Notes: generated from the letters alone by a model not told the origin. A stretch of DNA of 64,000 nucleotides from Leguminivora glycinivorella (GCF_023078275.1 NC_062978.1:3300585-3364584); one strand, 5' to 3'; shown: positions 1 to 10,553, numbered from the stretch's first letter. Made by a program: numbers and translations.

Positions 1-180
1 TAAGGAAGAGCGAACGGGATGGACGATATGAATGATAATGAATGAAAAGGGCGCGAACAAACTGAGTTGCGAAGACTTGGTGTTTTTACAAGTTTTGTTT
101 TTGATGGGATACAGTATCTATTGTCTTAGTCCATTTTTATCCGATCCGATATCGGATGTCGGAAGGATTTAAATGGAAAA

Positions 181-725
181 ACCGGCCAAGAGCGTGTCGG
201 GCCACGCTCAGTGTAGGGTTCCGTAGTTTTCCGTATTTTTCTCAAAAACTACAGAGTAAAAACTACAGAGTAAAGTTCAAAATAATTTTCCTAGAAAGTC
301 CTTATAAAGTTCTACTTTTGTGATTTTTTTCATATTTTTTAAACTTATGGTTCAAAAGTTAGAGGGGACGCACATTTTTTTCCTTTAGGAGCGATTATTT
401 CCGAAAATATTAACATTATCAAAAAATGATCTTAGTAAACCCTTATTTATTTTTAAATACCTGCCCAACAATATATCACACGTTAGGGTTGGAATGAAAA
501 AAAATATCAAACCCCACTTTACATGTAGGGGGGGCAAACTAATAAAATATTTTTTTCCAATTTTTATTTTTGCACTTTGCTGGCGTGATTGATATACATA
601 TTGGTACCAAATTTCAGCTTTCTAGTGCTAACGGTTACTAAGATTATCCGCGGACGGACGGACGGACGGACAGAAAGACATGGCGAAACTATAAGGATTC
701 CTAGTTGACTACGGAACCCTAAAAA
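181..725 (+). repeat. Dispersed repeat with AGGGTTCCGTAGT inverted ends, copy 1
   Basis: A 545-bp dispersed repeat that recurs nearly full length at 6197-6747 and truncated, in reverse, at 10554-10808. Seen: a GC-rich head (accggccaagagcgtgtcg), then AGGGTTCCGTAGT near 213, a (GGAC)n run near the far end, and ACTACGGAACCCT at 709-721, the reverse complement of the start. No coding capacity. The inverted ends suggest a non-autonomous DNA transposon, but the head lies outside them, so the class is uncertain. Confidence 0.75.
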
Positions 726-1088
726 CAAGTAAAAATATAGGTGAAATTGTGTTTTTTTCAACTCCCGGGTTGCAAAACAATGCCATCTAGTTTTGAACCA
801 AAAATTGAGCTTTTTTCAGGGGTACGCTTTTTTGTATGGGCTATGTCAGTCCAGTATTAAATGGTTCTTGATTATACTAATATAATATAGCAATACCCAT
901 GACGAATTTTTGTCAAATGTCAGATTCCAAATTGAACATTAATTTTGAAATCAGCAGCCCCGAAACCTAATTTACGACACTCCCATGACGACACAAAAGT
1001 TAGGAAAAAATGGGTTCTGTAATGAAATTAATGATAATTATACTAATGGTTAAGATGTGAACTTAAAATATAGCTTTTTTGGCTCACC
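726..1088. other. AT-rich spacer, nothing recognised
   Basis: No gene-like frame, inverted ends or copy elsewhere in the window was noticed. It separates the first dispersed repeat from the Harbinger remnant and may belong to the latter's decayed 3' end. Confidence 0.5.
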
Positions 1089-1560
1089 TTAACTATAAAC
1101 TGAAATAGACCTACCATAACTACTTACATAATTTGCTAACTGCCGGACAAGCGCTTGACGAGCAGCGCGACCCAGCTGCAGCTCTTTGTTTAGCCAACAC
1201 CTGTCAGGAGCCATTGCCAAATAAATATCAGCATTCTGCTGACGGGCGTCAAACTCCGCCGCTAATCGCTGCTCCTGCTGCTGCTCCTGTTCTTCGTGTC
1301 GGTTCAGCGGAGGCAGTTCACAATTCGCTTTGTTAGCTATATTGTCAAGCACACAACACGTTTTAACGATCTTAGCTGCCGCTGCTGGCTTGTAGTGCAG
1401 TTTCTCCATTGACGACAAACACTGCCAACTGATTTTTAGTCGCCCAAAACACCGCTCTATACAGTTGCGGGCTCGAACTTGTAAAGCGGTATAACGAGCT
1501 TCTGGAGATCCTACAGGTGCATCCAAAAGTCAGTGCATCCATCAGTAGTGTTTGCCTCTG
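1089..1560 (-). pseudogene. PIF/Harbinger transposase remnant (HARBI1-like, C-terminal part)
   Basis: The minus strand encodes about 140 residues resembling the C-terminal part of DDE_Tnp_4 (PIF/Harbinger) transposases: EARYTALQVRARNCIERCFG, then LKISWQCL and KIVKTCCVLDNIA. In this family the Glu of the IER(x)FG motif is the third catalytic residue and the CC-V-L-(H/D)-N-I segment follows it. The open frame starts without an ATG. Just upstream, around 1527-1590, another frame reads GDSAYPQRQ, the segment normally preceding this one, so a frameshift or small duplication (gatgcac occurs twice) separates them. The tail is rich in Gln, Glu and Arg. N-terminal catalytic Asp motifs and transposon ends were not found, so this is a dead fragment. 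Confidence 0.7.
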
Positions 1561-1590
1561 TGGGTAAGCTGAATCACCTGAAAGAATATA

Positions 1591-2602
1591 AAAATGTATG
1601 GCTGTGATATATTGAAATATACAATTATGCTACGAGATAAAGTGTTTTGTCTAACAGTTCTTACTTAGAGTGATATTTAAATTGACTAAACAATAAATCA
1701 CACGTGCACGGAAGAAGATATTACACAGAAGATACTATATTTCTTTTAAACATTTGTCAAATTTATGTCACGTTAGCTTTTTTTTAAATATAAAATTATC
1801 ATATCTACGTTTTCATGATGGGTCTACACCGAGAAAAATGCACGTCATTCTTGTTTATTTTAATAATGCCAACGCCATCTTGCGACGAGTAGAGGAACCA
1901 AGTTGTGCCGAAAAAAACTTGCAATTTACTCTTTGGTACGACAAAATCCCCGTCTAAGTGTCATAAACCAAACATGGCGGCCATACCCATCGACAAAAAA
2001 GTCTATATACTGTGCCATTCAGGAGAACGCATGCCTTGGTTCGTATTGTCAGGCCATGAGAGATTAAATTCGTGTAAAATTACGCAATTCATATCTTTGT
2101 AATGATATGATGATTCGAATTGCAATCTCATTCTGTCACTTTGACACAAGAGTAAAATCAAAGTAGAATCAATACTAGAGTCGTGACACGTTAGCAAAAT
2201 GCAGACCAAAAGTGTGTACCAAAAGTATTGCCAGTATTACAAGTTTGACCCAAAAAAGGGAATTTAATCGTTTGCCGTGCTTAGGATTTCTACAAATAGG
2301 TGTTATTTGTGAATATTTTATCTTTTTGTTAGAAAGGCTCGGACGTATCGCGAAGTTTTGAGTCAAAGAGATTAATCAACTAACATATTTTTAAGCAATA
2401 TTTTTTTTTAATATTTTTTGGTGTAGCTGGCACGACGACGACCGTCTATTAGCAAAAAACATTTTACTTCAAGTAACAGTGAAAATGGAGATACGAGGTG
2501 ATAAAAATGTCATATGTTATTTATTTCAAAGATAGAAGTCCGTTCTTTTAAAATACTCAAAACTTAAAAAATACTCCATCAAAAATAAATGTTACAAAAA
2601 TT
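1591..2602. other. AT-rich stretch with no supported feature
   Basis: Only short open frames without recognisable motifs occur here on either strand. No tRNA-like boxes, inverted ends or copies elsewhere in the window were noticed. Confidence 0.5.
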
Positions 2603-3096
2603 TTATCCGGTACATTGCCTGAGCTCTAGTCCCAACCTAGTACCAATCCAGATGACAGCTGCACGTATTCGACAACCCGTGATCCAATCCACTATCATTT
2701 GAGAGTCAACGTGAAACGTCAAATTCGCCATGCCGAATTGAGCCCCTGGCCACCCCCCAATGGTGCGTTGGCCATACACGCGTCGGCGGTAGCACGCCAT
2801 GTCATGGCGTTGGTTTCTTGTTTATCGGGTTCAAAGTCCGGAAAGGTCACCCATGGATTGTAGGTTGGTATTGACGAACTTTTCAGTGTCTGGACCAGGG
2901 CGCGCATTTGTTGATTTTGCGCTTCGAGAAATTGCCAATATGGCGGCACTTCCGTTCCGGTGCAATTATTTTTCGTCTCTTTGCCTCGATGTGATCCCAC
3001 CTTCTGATGTCGGGGACAGGTCAGGATTGGCACCATTTTCAGACATCGGGGCGTTGCTGGGTCATCGAGGACTGAGACGAAGACGATAGTAATCAA
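2603..3096 (-). pseudogene. Decayed gag-like fragment of an LTR retrotransposon
   Basis: The minus strand has a 125-residue open frame containing PPYWQFLEAQNQQMRALVQ and then IPTYNPWVTFPDFEPDKQE followed by a Trp-rich stretch. The order (coiled segment, 'P.F.P...' and then a Trp in an alpha-helical block) resembles the start of Ty3/gypsy capsid domains, including the gypsy element later in this window (FDPLSREQPITVW). The frame then degenerates, with similar content continuing in another frame to about 2603. No protease or pol is nearby. The similarity is weak and the call is tentative. Confidence 0.35.
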
Positions 3097-3283
3097 CGAT
3101 TTATTTTACACACTTTAAATTTTACAATAACTGATAGGTAAACAACTTGGTTTAGAACAATTATAGCGTGGACAGTTCCGAGGAGGCTCTAAGACTTCTT
3201 GTCTCTAGCGTGGTCCGCCAGAGAGAGTGCTGGGTCTCAGGTATCCCGGCTCCGTCCTAGCGCACGAAGTGGGGACAACAACT

Positions 3284-3350
3284 GGGATGGAGTGACATAG
3301 GCCACTTTTTGTCTCTTTCTAACGCGAGCGAAACCGCGGGAAAATGCTAG
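3284..3350 (+). repeat. 3' fragment of the Helitron-like repeat
   Basis: Matches the last third of the Helitron-like family seen at 5085-5261 and 31654-31827, including the motif for 'gacatag..ctactttttgtctctt', 'aacgcgagcg' and the terminal CTAG at 3347-3350 followed by T. The 5' part is missing. Confidence 0.6.
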
Positions 3351-3483
3351 TATTGTATACGCGCATTTCGGCTTACTCAGTGTACATTATTAATTATAAT
3401 AATGGTTCCTTCTCCTCATCGAGCTGCTTAATTTAATTAATTAAGCCAAGCTACTGAATATAGTGGATCGAGTACAAAGACTT

Positions 3484-4024
3484 ATGTAACTCCGTATAGA
3501 CAGATAAAGTCTAAGAAAAAAACGTAACTCAGTACCATACAGAAAAAGGTACACTGAGAGAAAATACAACCAGTTTTCATGTTCGTTCAACAAGTTTTTT
3601 GGTTAAAATAGCGCCTACGTGCTCTTTGGTTCAAACAACAAGCTACTTGTCATTTGAATCGGCAATATATTTGAATCAACAAGTCGATTTTATAAAAACA
3701 ACCTGACACATATTGTTTTAAACATACGTTTCGCTGATTCAAATGGATAAACCGCAACAAGTCGAATTTGTTAAATTCACAATGCAAATTTCTCTCAGTG
3801 TACGGTGGCCTAGATGGCATTACACCTTTGGGGTACGCTCAGCTAGATGGCGCTAATATTAATATTTGATATTTTAACACATATCGAGCTAAGAATATGG
3901 ATCAAATTGTCAAAACTGTGGTTCAAAAGTTTTAAGCCTGTGTCGAGAGATGGCAGTCTGTGCACTGTGATTACACATTTTACTTCGACAGTAACTCTCT
4001 ATAATACTCGATCCTCTTTGATCG
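3484..4024 (+). repeat. Dispersed repeat E (CTCCGTATAGACAG family), split by a MITE
   Basis: A roughly 285-bp family present at least seven times here (3484, 9878 minus, 30186, 33305 partial, 34697 minus, 36917, 40591). Landmarks are 'actccgtatagacagata', 'aaaggtacggtgg', 'gatggcgctaatatt', 'gagagatggcag' and the end 'ctcgatcctctttg'. This copy is interrupted at 3552-3800 by a TA-flanked MITE; removing the insert restores the sequence seen in the other copies. No terminal inverted repeat or coding capacity was seen; the class is unknown. Confidence 0.8.
3552..3800. mobile_element. Tc1/mariner-like MITE, CACTGAGAGAAA inverted ends, TA duplication
   Basis: A 249-bp insert with perfect 12-bp terminal inverted repeats (CACTGAGAGAAA at 3552-3563 and its complement at 3789-3800), flanked by TA at 3550-3551 and 3801-3802. 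The surrounding repeat, uninterrupted elsewhere (for example near 40650), reads straight through 'ggtacggtgg', so the TA duplication is confirmed by related empty sites. The interior has four copies of CAACAAG. TA duplication is the hallmark of the Tc1/mariner superfamily; no transposase is encoded, so it would depend on one in trans. Confidence 0.85.
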
Positions 4025-5084
4025 AGTATAAACGGAAGCGATGAAATGTTAACAATGATATTGTTTTAGCGGGTTAAACCCACCGGCGTTGTTCAAAATG
4101 TTAATTTGGATGGTTTGATGAATCCGCAAACCACAGAACTAGATTTTGATGTAGAAGAAACAAGTTCATCTATTTGTATAGGGGCCGAGCGTGTCAGATT
4201 TTGTACTGAAGTTGTCACTTCAAGTTCTCGCGTTTTGTACACATTTTTTAACACATACGGGTCTAACGCGACAAAATAACGGGAATAATGTTATTTTCTC
4301 AAACATGCAATGAAATATTGTCTTTACGTTCCTTAAAATGGGCTGGGAAGTATCGCTTTTTGGGCGCAACAACTCGAGAGGACTGTAAAGGGATTTCATA
4401 TTATTTTTTAGGCCTAGGCCTGCAAAGTAACTTTTTTTTATAAAATATTGTCCTTTAGAGCATTTTTTTTTAATTTAATTGTATGCTTGAGAAAAGCACT
4501 ATACATGCCTCGGCGTGAAAACGGATTCCCGGCCTCGTATCCCTATCCGGCCTCGCTCGCACGCTCGCTCGGCCCGGTATACCCACTTGGCCGGAAATCC
4601 TCATTTTCCCGGCCTCTGATGTAATGTACTATTTATCGCGTTCAACCAGTATGCCTGCCTGTTTTTGCGTTGTAGTTTCCTCCTTGCTATAGTGAGGTGA
4701 TCTAGTAAAAGTTTTGTGTTACACTTTTTTGCGGTAGTGCAAATGTGAGGGGATTTTGCAAATGTACTTCTCGTGTGTTAAGAAACTCGCAAGTTCAGGA
4801 TTCTATTTTCGAACCACTCGCTTCGCTCGTGGTTCAACTATAGAATCCTTTCACTTGCTCGTTTTTCAATTCCACACTCGGCGTTAAAATACAACTTTGC
4901 CCCCTTGTATAACAAATAACTATTAATTCGACAAACACAGTATTACTACTAGCCTTGTGAGCGGTAGCTTCGCAAACTCCCAAGAGTCCCAAGATACAAC
5001 TCTCTGTCCATAAAACTGAAAGGCAATAAAATAGTAGTACATTACGATACAAGTGCGATAAATAAGAAATTCGAATACTAGTAG
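4025..5084. other. Repeat-bearing spacer
   Basis: No gene seen. 4497-4620 is a GC-rich patch with repeated 'ccggcctc' and 'gctcgc' units. 4783-4920 ('ccactcgcttcgctcg', 'ctttgcccccttgtataacaaataac') resembles 57640-57785 and is a diverged copy of the same dispersed repeat. Confidence 0.5.
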
Positions 5085-5261
5085 TCCATACTAATATTAT
5101 AAATGAGAAAGTGTGTGTCTGTTTGTTTGTCCGTCTTTCACGGCAAACCGGAGTGACGAATTGACGTGATTTTTTAAGCGGACATAGTTGAAGGGATGGA
5201 GAGTGACATAGGCTACTTTTTGTCTCTTTATAACGCGAGCGAGGCCGCGGGCAAAAACTAG
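5085..5261 (+). mobile_element. Helitron-like non-autonomous element, copy 1
   Basis: Begins TCCATACTAATATTATAAAT and ends GCGGGCAAAAACTAG followed by T. Five near-complete copies occur in the window (also 31654, 37635 minus, 38607, 49225 minus). There is no target duplication; in four of the five copies the element lies between A and T, and this one is preceded by G. 5'-TC, 3'-CTAG and A/T flanks without duplication are the signature of Helitrons. The class is inferred from the ends only. Confidence 0.6.
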
Positions 5262-5373
5262 TTATAGATAAATTAAAACACGAATGTAGAGTGTCGACAG
5301 GAGTTGCGAATTACTCATTCGCACATGTATCGTACAACGTTTTACAGTACATTGGCTAATTAAATCTTTAACC

Positions 5374-5567
5374 AATGTGGAGGCACACTGACATTTTATC
5401 CCACCAGGCGGCGCCTGTGCAAGTATCTAGGCATGTCACTGTCATTCATATGCGAGAGAAAGAAAACAAATACCATCTTCTCGCTCTCACATATGAAATC
5501 CTTTATCTGTGCAATGGACTTATAGGGTGGCGCCATCTGTCATAACCTTTGAGTGTGCCTCCTCATT
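5374..5567. mobile_element. MITE with GGAGGCACACT inverted ends, copy 1
   Basis: The left end 'aatgtggaggcacactgac' is the near complement of the right end 'gagtgtgcctcctcatt'. A second copy lies in reverse at 59149-59318. The interior has 'gagagcgag' and 'catatg' type palindromes. A 5-bp target duplication (TTAAC/CTAAC) is possible but imperfect. Non-coding. Confidence 0.65.
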
Positions 5568-5711
5568 CCTAACCTAACCTACTCACCATATAAATATTTT
5601 ATTACAAAAATTGTTTGAAAACTAACTATGGACAGAATAGACAATCCGGACATGCGACATGTTATCATTTGTTAAAACTGAAAAGTAGATTTTTAGTGTC
5701 GCTTGACCGAT

Positions 5712-5830
5712 TTTTTTATACTACGTCGGTGGCAAACAAGCATACGAACCGTCTGATGAAAAGCGGTCACCGTAACCTATGGACGCCTGCAACTCAAGGA
5801 GTGTCACATGCGCGTTGCCAACCCATTAGA
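5712..5830 (+). repeat. Dispersed repeat C (CACGTCGGTGGCAAACA family), copy 1
   Basis: A 120-bp unit: T-run, 'ta(c/t)cacgtcggtggcaaacaag', 'gatggaaagcggtcaccgtaacc', 'tatggacgcctgcaactcaa', ending 'cgttgccgacccattaga'. Found five times on the plus strand (5712, 27252, 28831, 38648, 58911). Its conservation across the window suggests a SINE or short non-autonomous element. It has no tRNA boxes that I can see. Confidence 0.75.
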
Positions 5831-5884
5831 TTATATTCACTTTATACTTGTATACTTAATCAATAAACAAAATATTGATTAAAC

Positions 5885-6149
5885 CTGCCCGTGCCCGTGT
5901 GGTGACGGGTTAAGAATTTCACCACCCCCTTTCTTCCCGAGGGTGTCGTAGAAGGCGACTGTGGGATATGGGGTAAATTGTGGCGTAGGCGAGAGGCTGG
6001 CAACCTGTCACTGCAATGTCACAGTTTTGTTTTCTGTCAACCCCTTTATTTGCCAAGAGTGGCATTGAAACTTGAGTATAGTTTCACATGCTCTGCCTAC
6101 CCCTTTATGGGATACAGGCGTGATTGTATGTTATGTTATGTTTATGATT
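5885..6149 (+). repeat. Dispersed repeat B (GGATATGGGTTAAATTGTGG family), copy 1
   Basis: A 265-bp unit starting 'cccgtgtggtgacggg', with a core 'gaggctggcaacctgtcactgc' and ending 'gggatacaggcgtgattgtatg' followed by a TATG-type tail. Other copies: 26176-26380, 42889-43090 (minus) and 48588-48831. A simple-repeat tail and frequent 5' truncation fit a retroposed SINE or LINE 3' end. No coding capacity in these copies. Confidence 0.7.
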
Positions 6150-6196
6150 AAACCTAACTCACTCATCGATTTTCACTCATATTATTAAAAAAAAAA

Positions 6197-6747
6197 ACCG
6201 GCCAAGAGCGTGTCGGGCCACGCTCAGTGTAGGGTTCCGTAGTTTTCCGTATTTTTCTCAAAAACTACTGAACCTATCAAGTTCAAAACAATTTTCATAG
6301 AAAGTCTTTATAAAGTTCTACTTTTGTGATTTTTTTCATAATTTTTAAACATATGGTTCAAAAGTTAGAGGGGGGGGGCGCACTTTTTTTTCCTTTAGGA
6401 GCGATTATTTCCGAAAATATTAATATTATCAAAAAACGATCTTAGTAAACCCTTATTCATTTTTAAATACCTATCCAACAATATATCACACGTTGGGGTT
6501 GGAATGAAAAAAAAAATCAGCCCCCACTTTACATGTAGGGGGGGTACCCTAATAAAACATTTCTTTCCATTTTTTATTTTTGCACTTTGTCGGCGTGATT
6601 GATATACATATTGGTACTAAATTTCAGCTTTCTAGTGTTAACGGTTACTGAGATTATCCGCGGACGGACGGACGGACGGACGGACGGACCGGACCGACAG
6701 ACATGGCGAAACTATAAGGGTTCCTAGTTGACTACGGAACCCTAAAA
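6197..6747 (+). repeat. Dispersed repeat with AGGGTTCCGTAGT inverted ends, copy 2
   Basis: Near full-length second copy of the element at 181-725, with an expanded (GGAC)n block at about 6661-6690 and the same inverted ends. The two copies differ by scattered substitutions and a G-run expansion near 6371. Confidence 0.8.
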
Positions 6748-7048
6748 AGTGGAAAGACATTCCCTTGAATAGAACGTTTTCATATACATTTTATCTATCG
6801 AGGTAAGACTAAACTGAGGATAATCAGCAAAACGCTCCAAACTCTCAAGAAAGTTTCGGAGTAACTTTGCCCGGAGAATCTGGGGAATATTACCTATTCA
6901 CGTTCCGGTTTATCGTATGTTTAATTTAAATTCGAAACAATGTTCATTATCGGTACTATGTGGTTCATGTTTCCTTGACTTGAGAGTTTTTCGGTTGAGT
7001 TTCAAAATGGCGGTGTCGTCTTAAAAGGTTTTTGTTTTCTTAAGTATA

Positions 7049-7548
7049 ATACGGTAGGGGTCAATTATCCATACAAACGCTCTCGACTATTTCCTCCCTG
7101 GTTTTTGAAGATAGAGCAATGATTTTTTCAACACAGATTGTTATTTTTTTTATCTGTGTTGGACCGTTTTGATTTTTTTGATATTCTGCTTTTTAAAGAC
7201 TCTAGAGCCAATCAAAAATTTCCAAAAACGGCCTTTTTCACTGTGGCGCAAAAAAGGTGTGATACTCAGGATTGGTAACAATTAACCAAAAAAGCTAAAC
7301 GGTCCGACATAGATTATTTCATTGTTATTCAGATTCTCAAATTTCGTTCCGATTGATTAAGTTTTGAAGGAGGAAAGAGTCGAGGGCGGAATCTCGAATT
7401 TAAAGATTTTTTTGAAATATCTTTTGACTGAGTTGTTCTTAATGTACAATTTATTTCGGTAAATCTAGTTAATAACACTTGTATATGTAACTAGAACTCC
7501 CAAGTTGAAAGGGGGGCTCCTTTCATTTTAGCATTTTCGCTACCGTAT
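7049..7548. mobile_element. Probable foldback/MITE with ATACGGTAG ends
   Basis: ATACGGTAGGGG at 7049 and CTACCGTAT ending at 7548 are inverted. Subterminal pairs also match in reverse ('ctcgactatttcctccc' against 'ggaggaaagagtcgaggg'), as does an internal 'aacacagattgtt...atctgtgttgg'. Target duplication not resolved. Non-coding. Confidence 0.5.
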
Positions 7549-7580
7549 CCTTTTAATTATCAATTCTTTAGTCAAGAACA

Positions 7581-7636
7581 CTGGGCATTATAAACAGTAC
7601 ACTACACAGTGTAAGTGTACTGTTTGTAATGCCCAG
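7581..7636. other. 56-nt near-perfect hairpin
   Basis: CTGGGCATTATAAACAGTAC followed by ACT, a 10-nt loop, then the reverse complement ending GTAATGCCCAG. The 23-bp stem has a single T/C difference that would form a G-U pair in one transcript strand. Size and shape would suit a microRNA precursor, but a tiny foldback transposon is equally possible. No second copy was noticed in the window. Confidence 0.55.
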
Positions 7637-7799
7637 CTATCGCTGTGCCAAGAAAAATGTTGCGCTGCGCAGTTGCGCCGGCGTTGCATGTTATACTTCT
7701 GACATTGCTTCTGACATCTATTGCAACCCTCTACGTTCGTAGTATGGTCCGATACGATACGATCATTTATTAATAAAAAGATATTTTACATCTAATTTT

Positions 7800-7827
7800 G
7801 AAAGAAAGAAAGAAAGAAAGAAAGAAA
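7800..7827. repeat. (GAAA)n microsatellite
   Basis: Seven tandem GAAA units. The rest of 7637-8220 shows no gene or repeat structure that I can support. Confidence 0.9.
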
Positions 7828-8223
7828 AGAATGAAATTTTCTTCATTCTAGGTATATCCCTAGATAATGTACTTATGCTAAATCTGTTACATAAATAGGT
7901 TTATCAGTACTTTGGTTAACCAACCAGTTGATATTTTTTTACAAAATTAACGTTTCATTAATGAAGTAGGTACCTATTATGACTTAATTATATAGCTCAG
8001 TCTGGCACTTGAAAATAGTCGTCTAAAGAGTAGTAAGCCTCAGATACTAGTTTTAGATGTAGAATTTTTGATAAATATCATGCGGTAATGCATTATATAT
8101 CCTGGGTCCTACCGTGTGCATACACTTTCCCAAACTCCAAATTTATATGGCTATCAGCCTAACATAGTTCTAATATTATAAACTGAAATAGATACCGTAC
8201 ACTAATGAAAAAGCGATCAAGCC

Positions 8224-8301
8224 CACTGGTGGCGAAGCCGGGAATCGAACCCGGGTCTCCAGCTATCGCGGCTGACGTGTTCGACCGCTACACCACCTCG
8301 A
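8224..8301 (-). repeat. tRNA-derived SINE head (tRNA-like)
   Basis: On the minus strand the order is an A-box-like GTGGTGTAGCGGTC, an anticodon-arm-like segment, and a B box in GGGTTCGATTCCC, about 72 nt in all. The 5' acceptor strand (GTCGAGG) does not pair with the 3' strand (CTTCGCC), so this is a tRNA-derived SINE head or tRNA relic, not a working tRNA gene. Confidence 0.65.
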
Positions 8302-8677
8302 CCGCAGAGGTACCCGTCGAAATTTCTCCGGTGTATGTTATCTCTGAAGGCTAGGCGCCTTTGACTAACTCTAAGGGCGAGCAATTTGTGCTTGCACCTC
8401 CTATATGAATCCTTTTGCAGGATTACGATATAGCGAGAGAGATGGTGCTGCCATCTATCGATGATGATTTGTTCCCTACATCGATAGTTCTAATATATTT
8501 ACAAAATATCTTCAAAAGACGCATTTACCCTACCAGATGCAAATACCCCGGTTGACTTAGATAATTATACTCTTCTATACTCGATGATGGCAAAATTGTT
8601 ATATTGAACGAATATAAAAAATTACTATCTTGAAAAACCCAGTGTAACATAGAGTAGGAATGTAACACATAACATCA

Positions 8678-8948
8678 GCAATTCCCGTCAACTTTGTACA
8701 ATGACACGTCAGCAAATTTTAATTGATCCTATTTTGTTACCAACATTTAGTAATATAATTCGACTTTCGTAAGATATATACAGGATAATTGTTATAATTA
8801 AGAAAATATAGATACTAGAGAACCTTAATGACGAAATAAAACTTAATAAAATCTCAATTCATCAACAAAATCTTGGTAACAAAATAGGAATTAATAAAAA
8901 CAAATTTAACTTTTCCCTTAATTTTTGTACAAACTTTTCGAGAACTGC
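8678..8948. mobile_element. MITE with GCAGTTCTCRAAAAGTTTG ends, copy 1 (degraded left end)
   Basis: About 270 bp nearly identical to 27505-27772 ('cacgtcagcaaattttaatt', 'gataattgttataattaag', 'atctcaattcat'). The right end 'gtacaaacttttcgagaactgc' is inverted relative to a decayed left end 'gcaattcccgtcaactttg'. Non-coding, AT-rich. Confidence 0.7.
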
Positions 8949-9036
8949 TGACATGTGATTAGTTCGGCGCCTTGTAGTCTAGTATTATGAGCAATTACGT
9001 ATTAACTGTCTGGGACTTTCCCGTTCTCAATGAAAC

Positions 9037-9727
9037 CATAGATTAAATATAAGAAGATCATACTATCCCATACATTAAAATGCGACCGCCTAAGAACGCG
9101 CATACACTACACCACACATAGATGGCGCCACAAAAAATGACTTGTAGATTCGATTATACTTGTAGATGGCGTTAAGTGTCAGTTTTGACATAGATTTATT
9201 TATTTATAATCCACACTTACAACTATTTTTACAGGCTAACCTATAATACAATACTAACTATTAATAACTATGATCTAAAGTATTTCATTACGTCTAAATG
9301 ATATTATATATAATGCTAATTTCGTAAATTCATTCAGAGAACATGAGAATAGGTCAATATGTTTCTCTATTATGTTGAGGGTCCGCACAGCGCGCGTCAG
9401 GTTGGTGCGCCCGCGCGGCTCGAAAGGCTTATGACTCGAAAGTGACACTTAGCTAATTATTTTTATGGTTAAATGTTAATTTAATGTAATTTAATTATAA
9501 TTTTGATTTTAATTTCAATATTTATTTTATAAACATGTAATCAAACTGTATGAGCAATAATTGGCTTGAAATAATTTTTTTTTTTTTTACGCTAATCTAC
9601 AAAATAATCGATGGCAACAAGGCATTTTTTTATGGCGCCATCTATGTGTGTAGTGTATGCGAGTTCTTAGGCGGTCGCATTTTAATGTATGGGATGGTAT
9701 TCATGATCTTCTTATATTTAATCTATG
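9037..9727. mobile_element. Foldback element with CATAGATTAAATATAA ends, 7-bp duplication, copy 1
   Basis: Long inverted arms: 'catagattaaatataagaag' at 9037 and its complement ending at 9727; both arms continue through 'cccatacattaaaatgcg', 'accgcctaag' and 'cacatagatggcgcca'. Flanks are ATGAAAC (9030-9036) and ATGGAAC (9728-9734), a 7-bp duplication with one mismatch. A compact 322-bp relative lies at 35391-35712. The extra 9190-9560 segment, with a GC-rich 'gcgcccgcgcggctcg' patch, is unique to this copy and probably a later insertion. Confidence 0.75.
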
Positions 9728-9877
9728 ATGGAACGAGACGATTGTAATTATGCGTGAAACCGGTTTACAGCGGTCAGTGGTAAAGCTTGGTTTACCTTTA
9801 AGAGGAAATACAATTGTGTTAGTGCCCTAGTCTTGACTAGCCATGCACTGACCTAATGTAACTTACATCACCACTAG

Positions 9878-10425
9878 CAAAGAGGATCGAGTATTATAGA
9901 GAGTTACTGTCGAAGTAAAATGTGTAATCACAGTGCATAGACTGCCATCTCTTGACACATGCTTGACGACCGGTCTGGCTCAGTCGGTAGTGACCCTGCC
10001 TGCTAAGCCGCGGTCCTGGGTTCGAATCCCGGTAAGGGCATTTATTTGTGTGATGAGCACAGATATTTGTTCCTGAGTCATGGATGTTTTCTATGTATAT
10101 AAGTATGTATTTATCTATTTAAGTATGTATATCGTCGCTTAGCACCCATAGTACAAGCTTTGCTTAGATTGGGACTAAGTTGATCTGTGTAAGGTGTCCC
10201 CAATATTTATTTATTTATTTATTATTTATGGTTAAAATTTTGAACCTCAGTTTTGACAATTTGGCCCATATTCTTAGTTTGATATGTGTTAAAATGTCAA
10301 ATATGAATATTAGCGCCATCTAGCTGAGCGTCCCCCAAAGGTGTAACGTCATCTAGGCAACCGTACCTTTTTCTGTATGGTACTGAGGTACGTTTTTTTC
10401 TTAGACTATATCTGTTTAGATGGAC
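9878..10425 (-). repeat. Dispersed repeat E, split by a SINE
   Basis: Reverse copy of the family described at 3484-4024. The parts 9878-9966 and about 10230-10425 are contiguous in other copies; between them sits a tRNA-derived SINE. Ends 'caaagaggatcgag' and 'cttagactatatctg' match the family. Confidence 0.75.
9967..10229 (+). mobile_element. tRNA-derived SINE, full-length copy
   Basis: 5' tRNA-like head 'gaccggtctggctcagtcgg' carries an A box (ggctcagtcgg) and a B box (GGTTCGAATCC), then a tRNA-unrelated body ('tgatgagcacagatatttgt', 'cttagcacccatagtacaag', 'gtaaggtgtccccaat') and an (ATTT)n tail. A nearly identical reverse copy is at 36349-36601. RNA polymerase III transcription and LINE-dependent retroposition are family knowledge. 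Confidence 0.85.
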
Positions 10426-10553
10426 TTATTATATGTCTTTGCCACTAAGTAGTAGGTACATAGTAATAAACAAAGTCGCTTCCCGTTGCCTATCCGTATG
10501 TAACTAAGGATGTTTAGATCTTTAAAAGTAGGTAAAGGATTTGGATGCGGTTT

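Noticed and set aside
6661..6690. Tandem GGAC units as a possible CRISPR or other array
   Set aside because: A 4-bp microsatellite inside a dispersed repeat, with no spacers.
8224..8301. Possible tRNA gene on the minus strand
   Set aside because: A and B boxes are present but the acceptor stem does not pair; it is a tRNA-derived SINE head. The same holds for the heads at 9967, 25521, 30893, 35947, 36530 and 39688.
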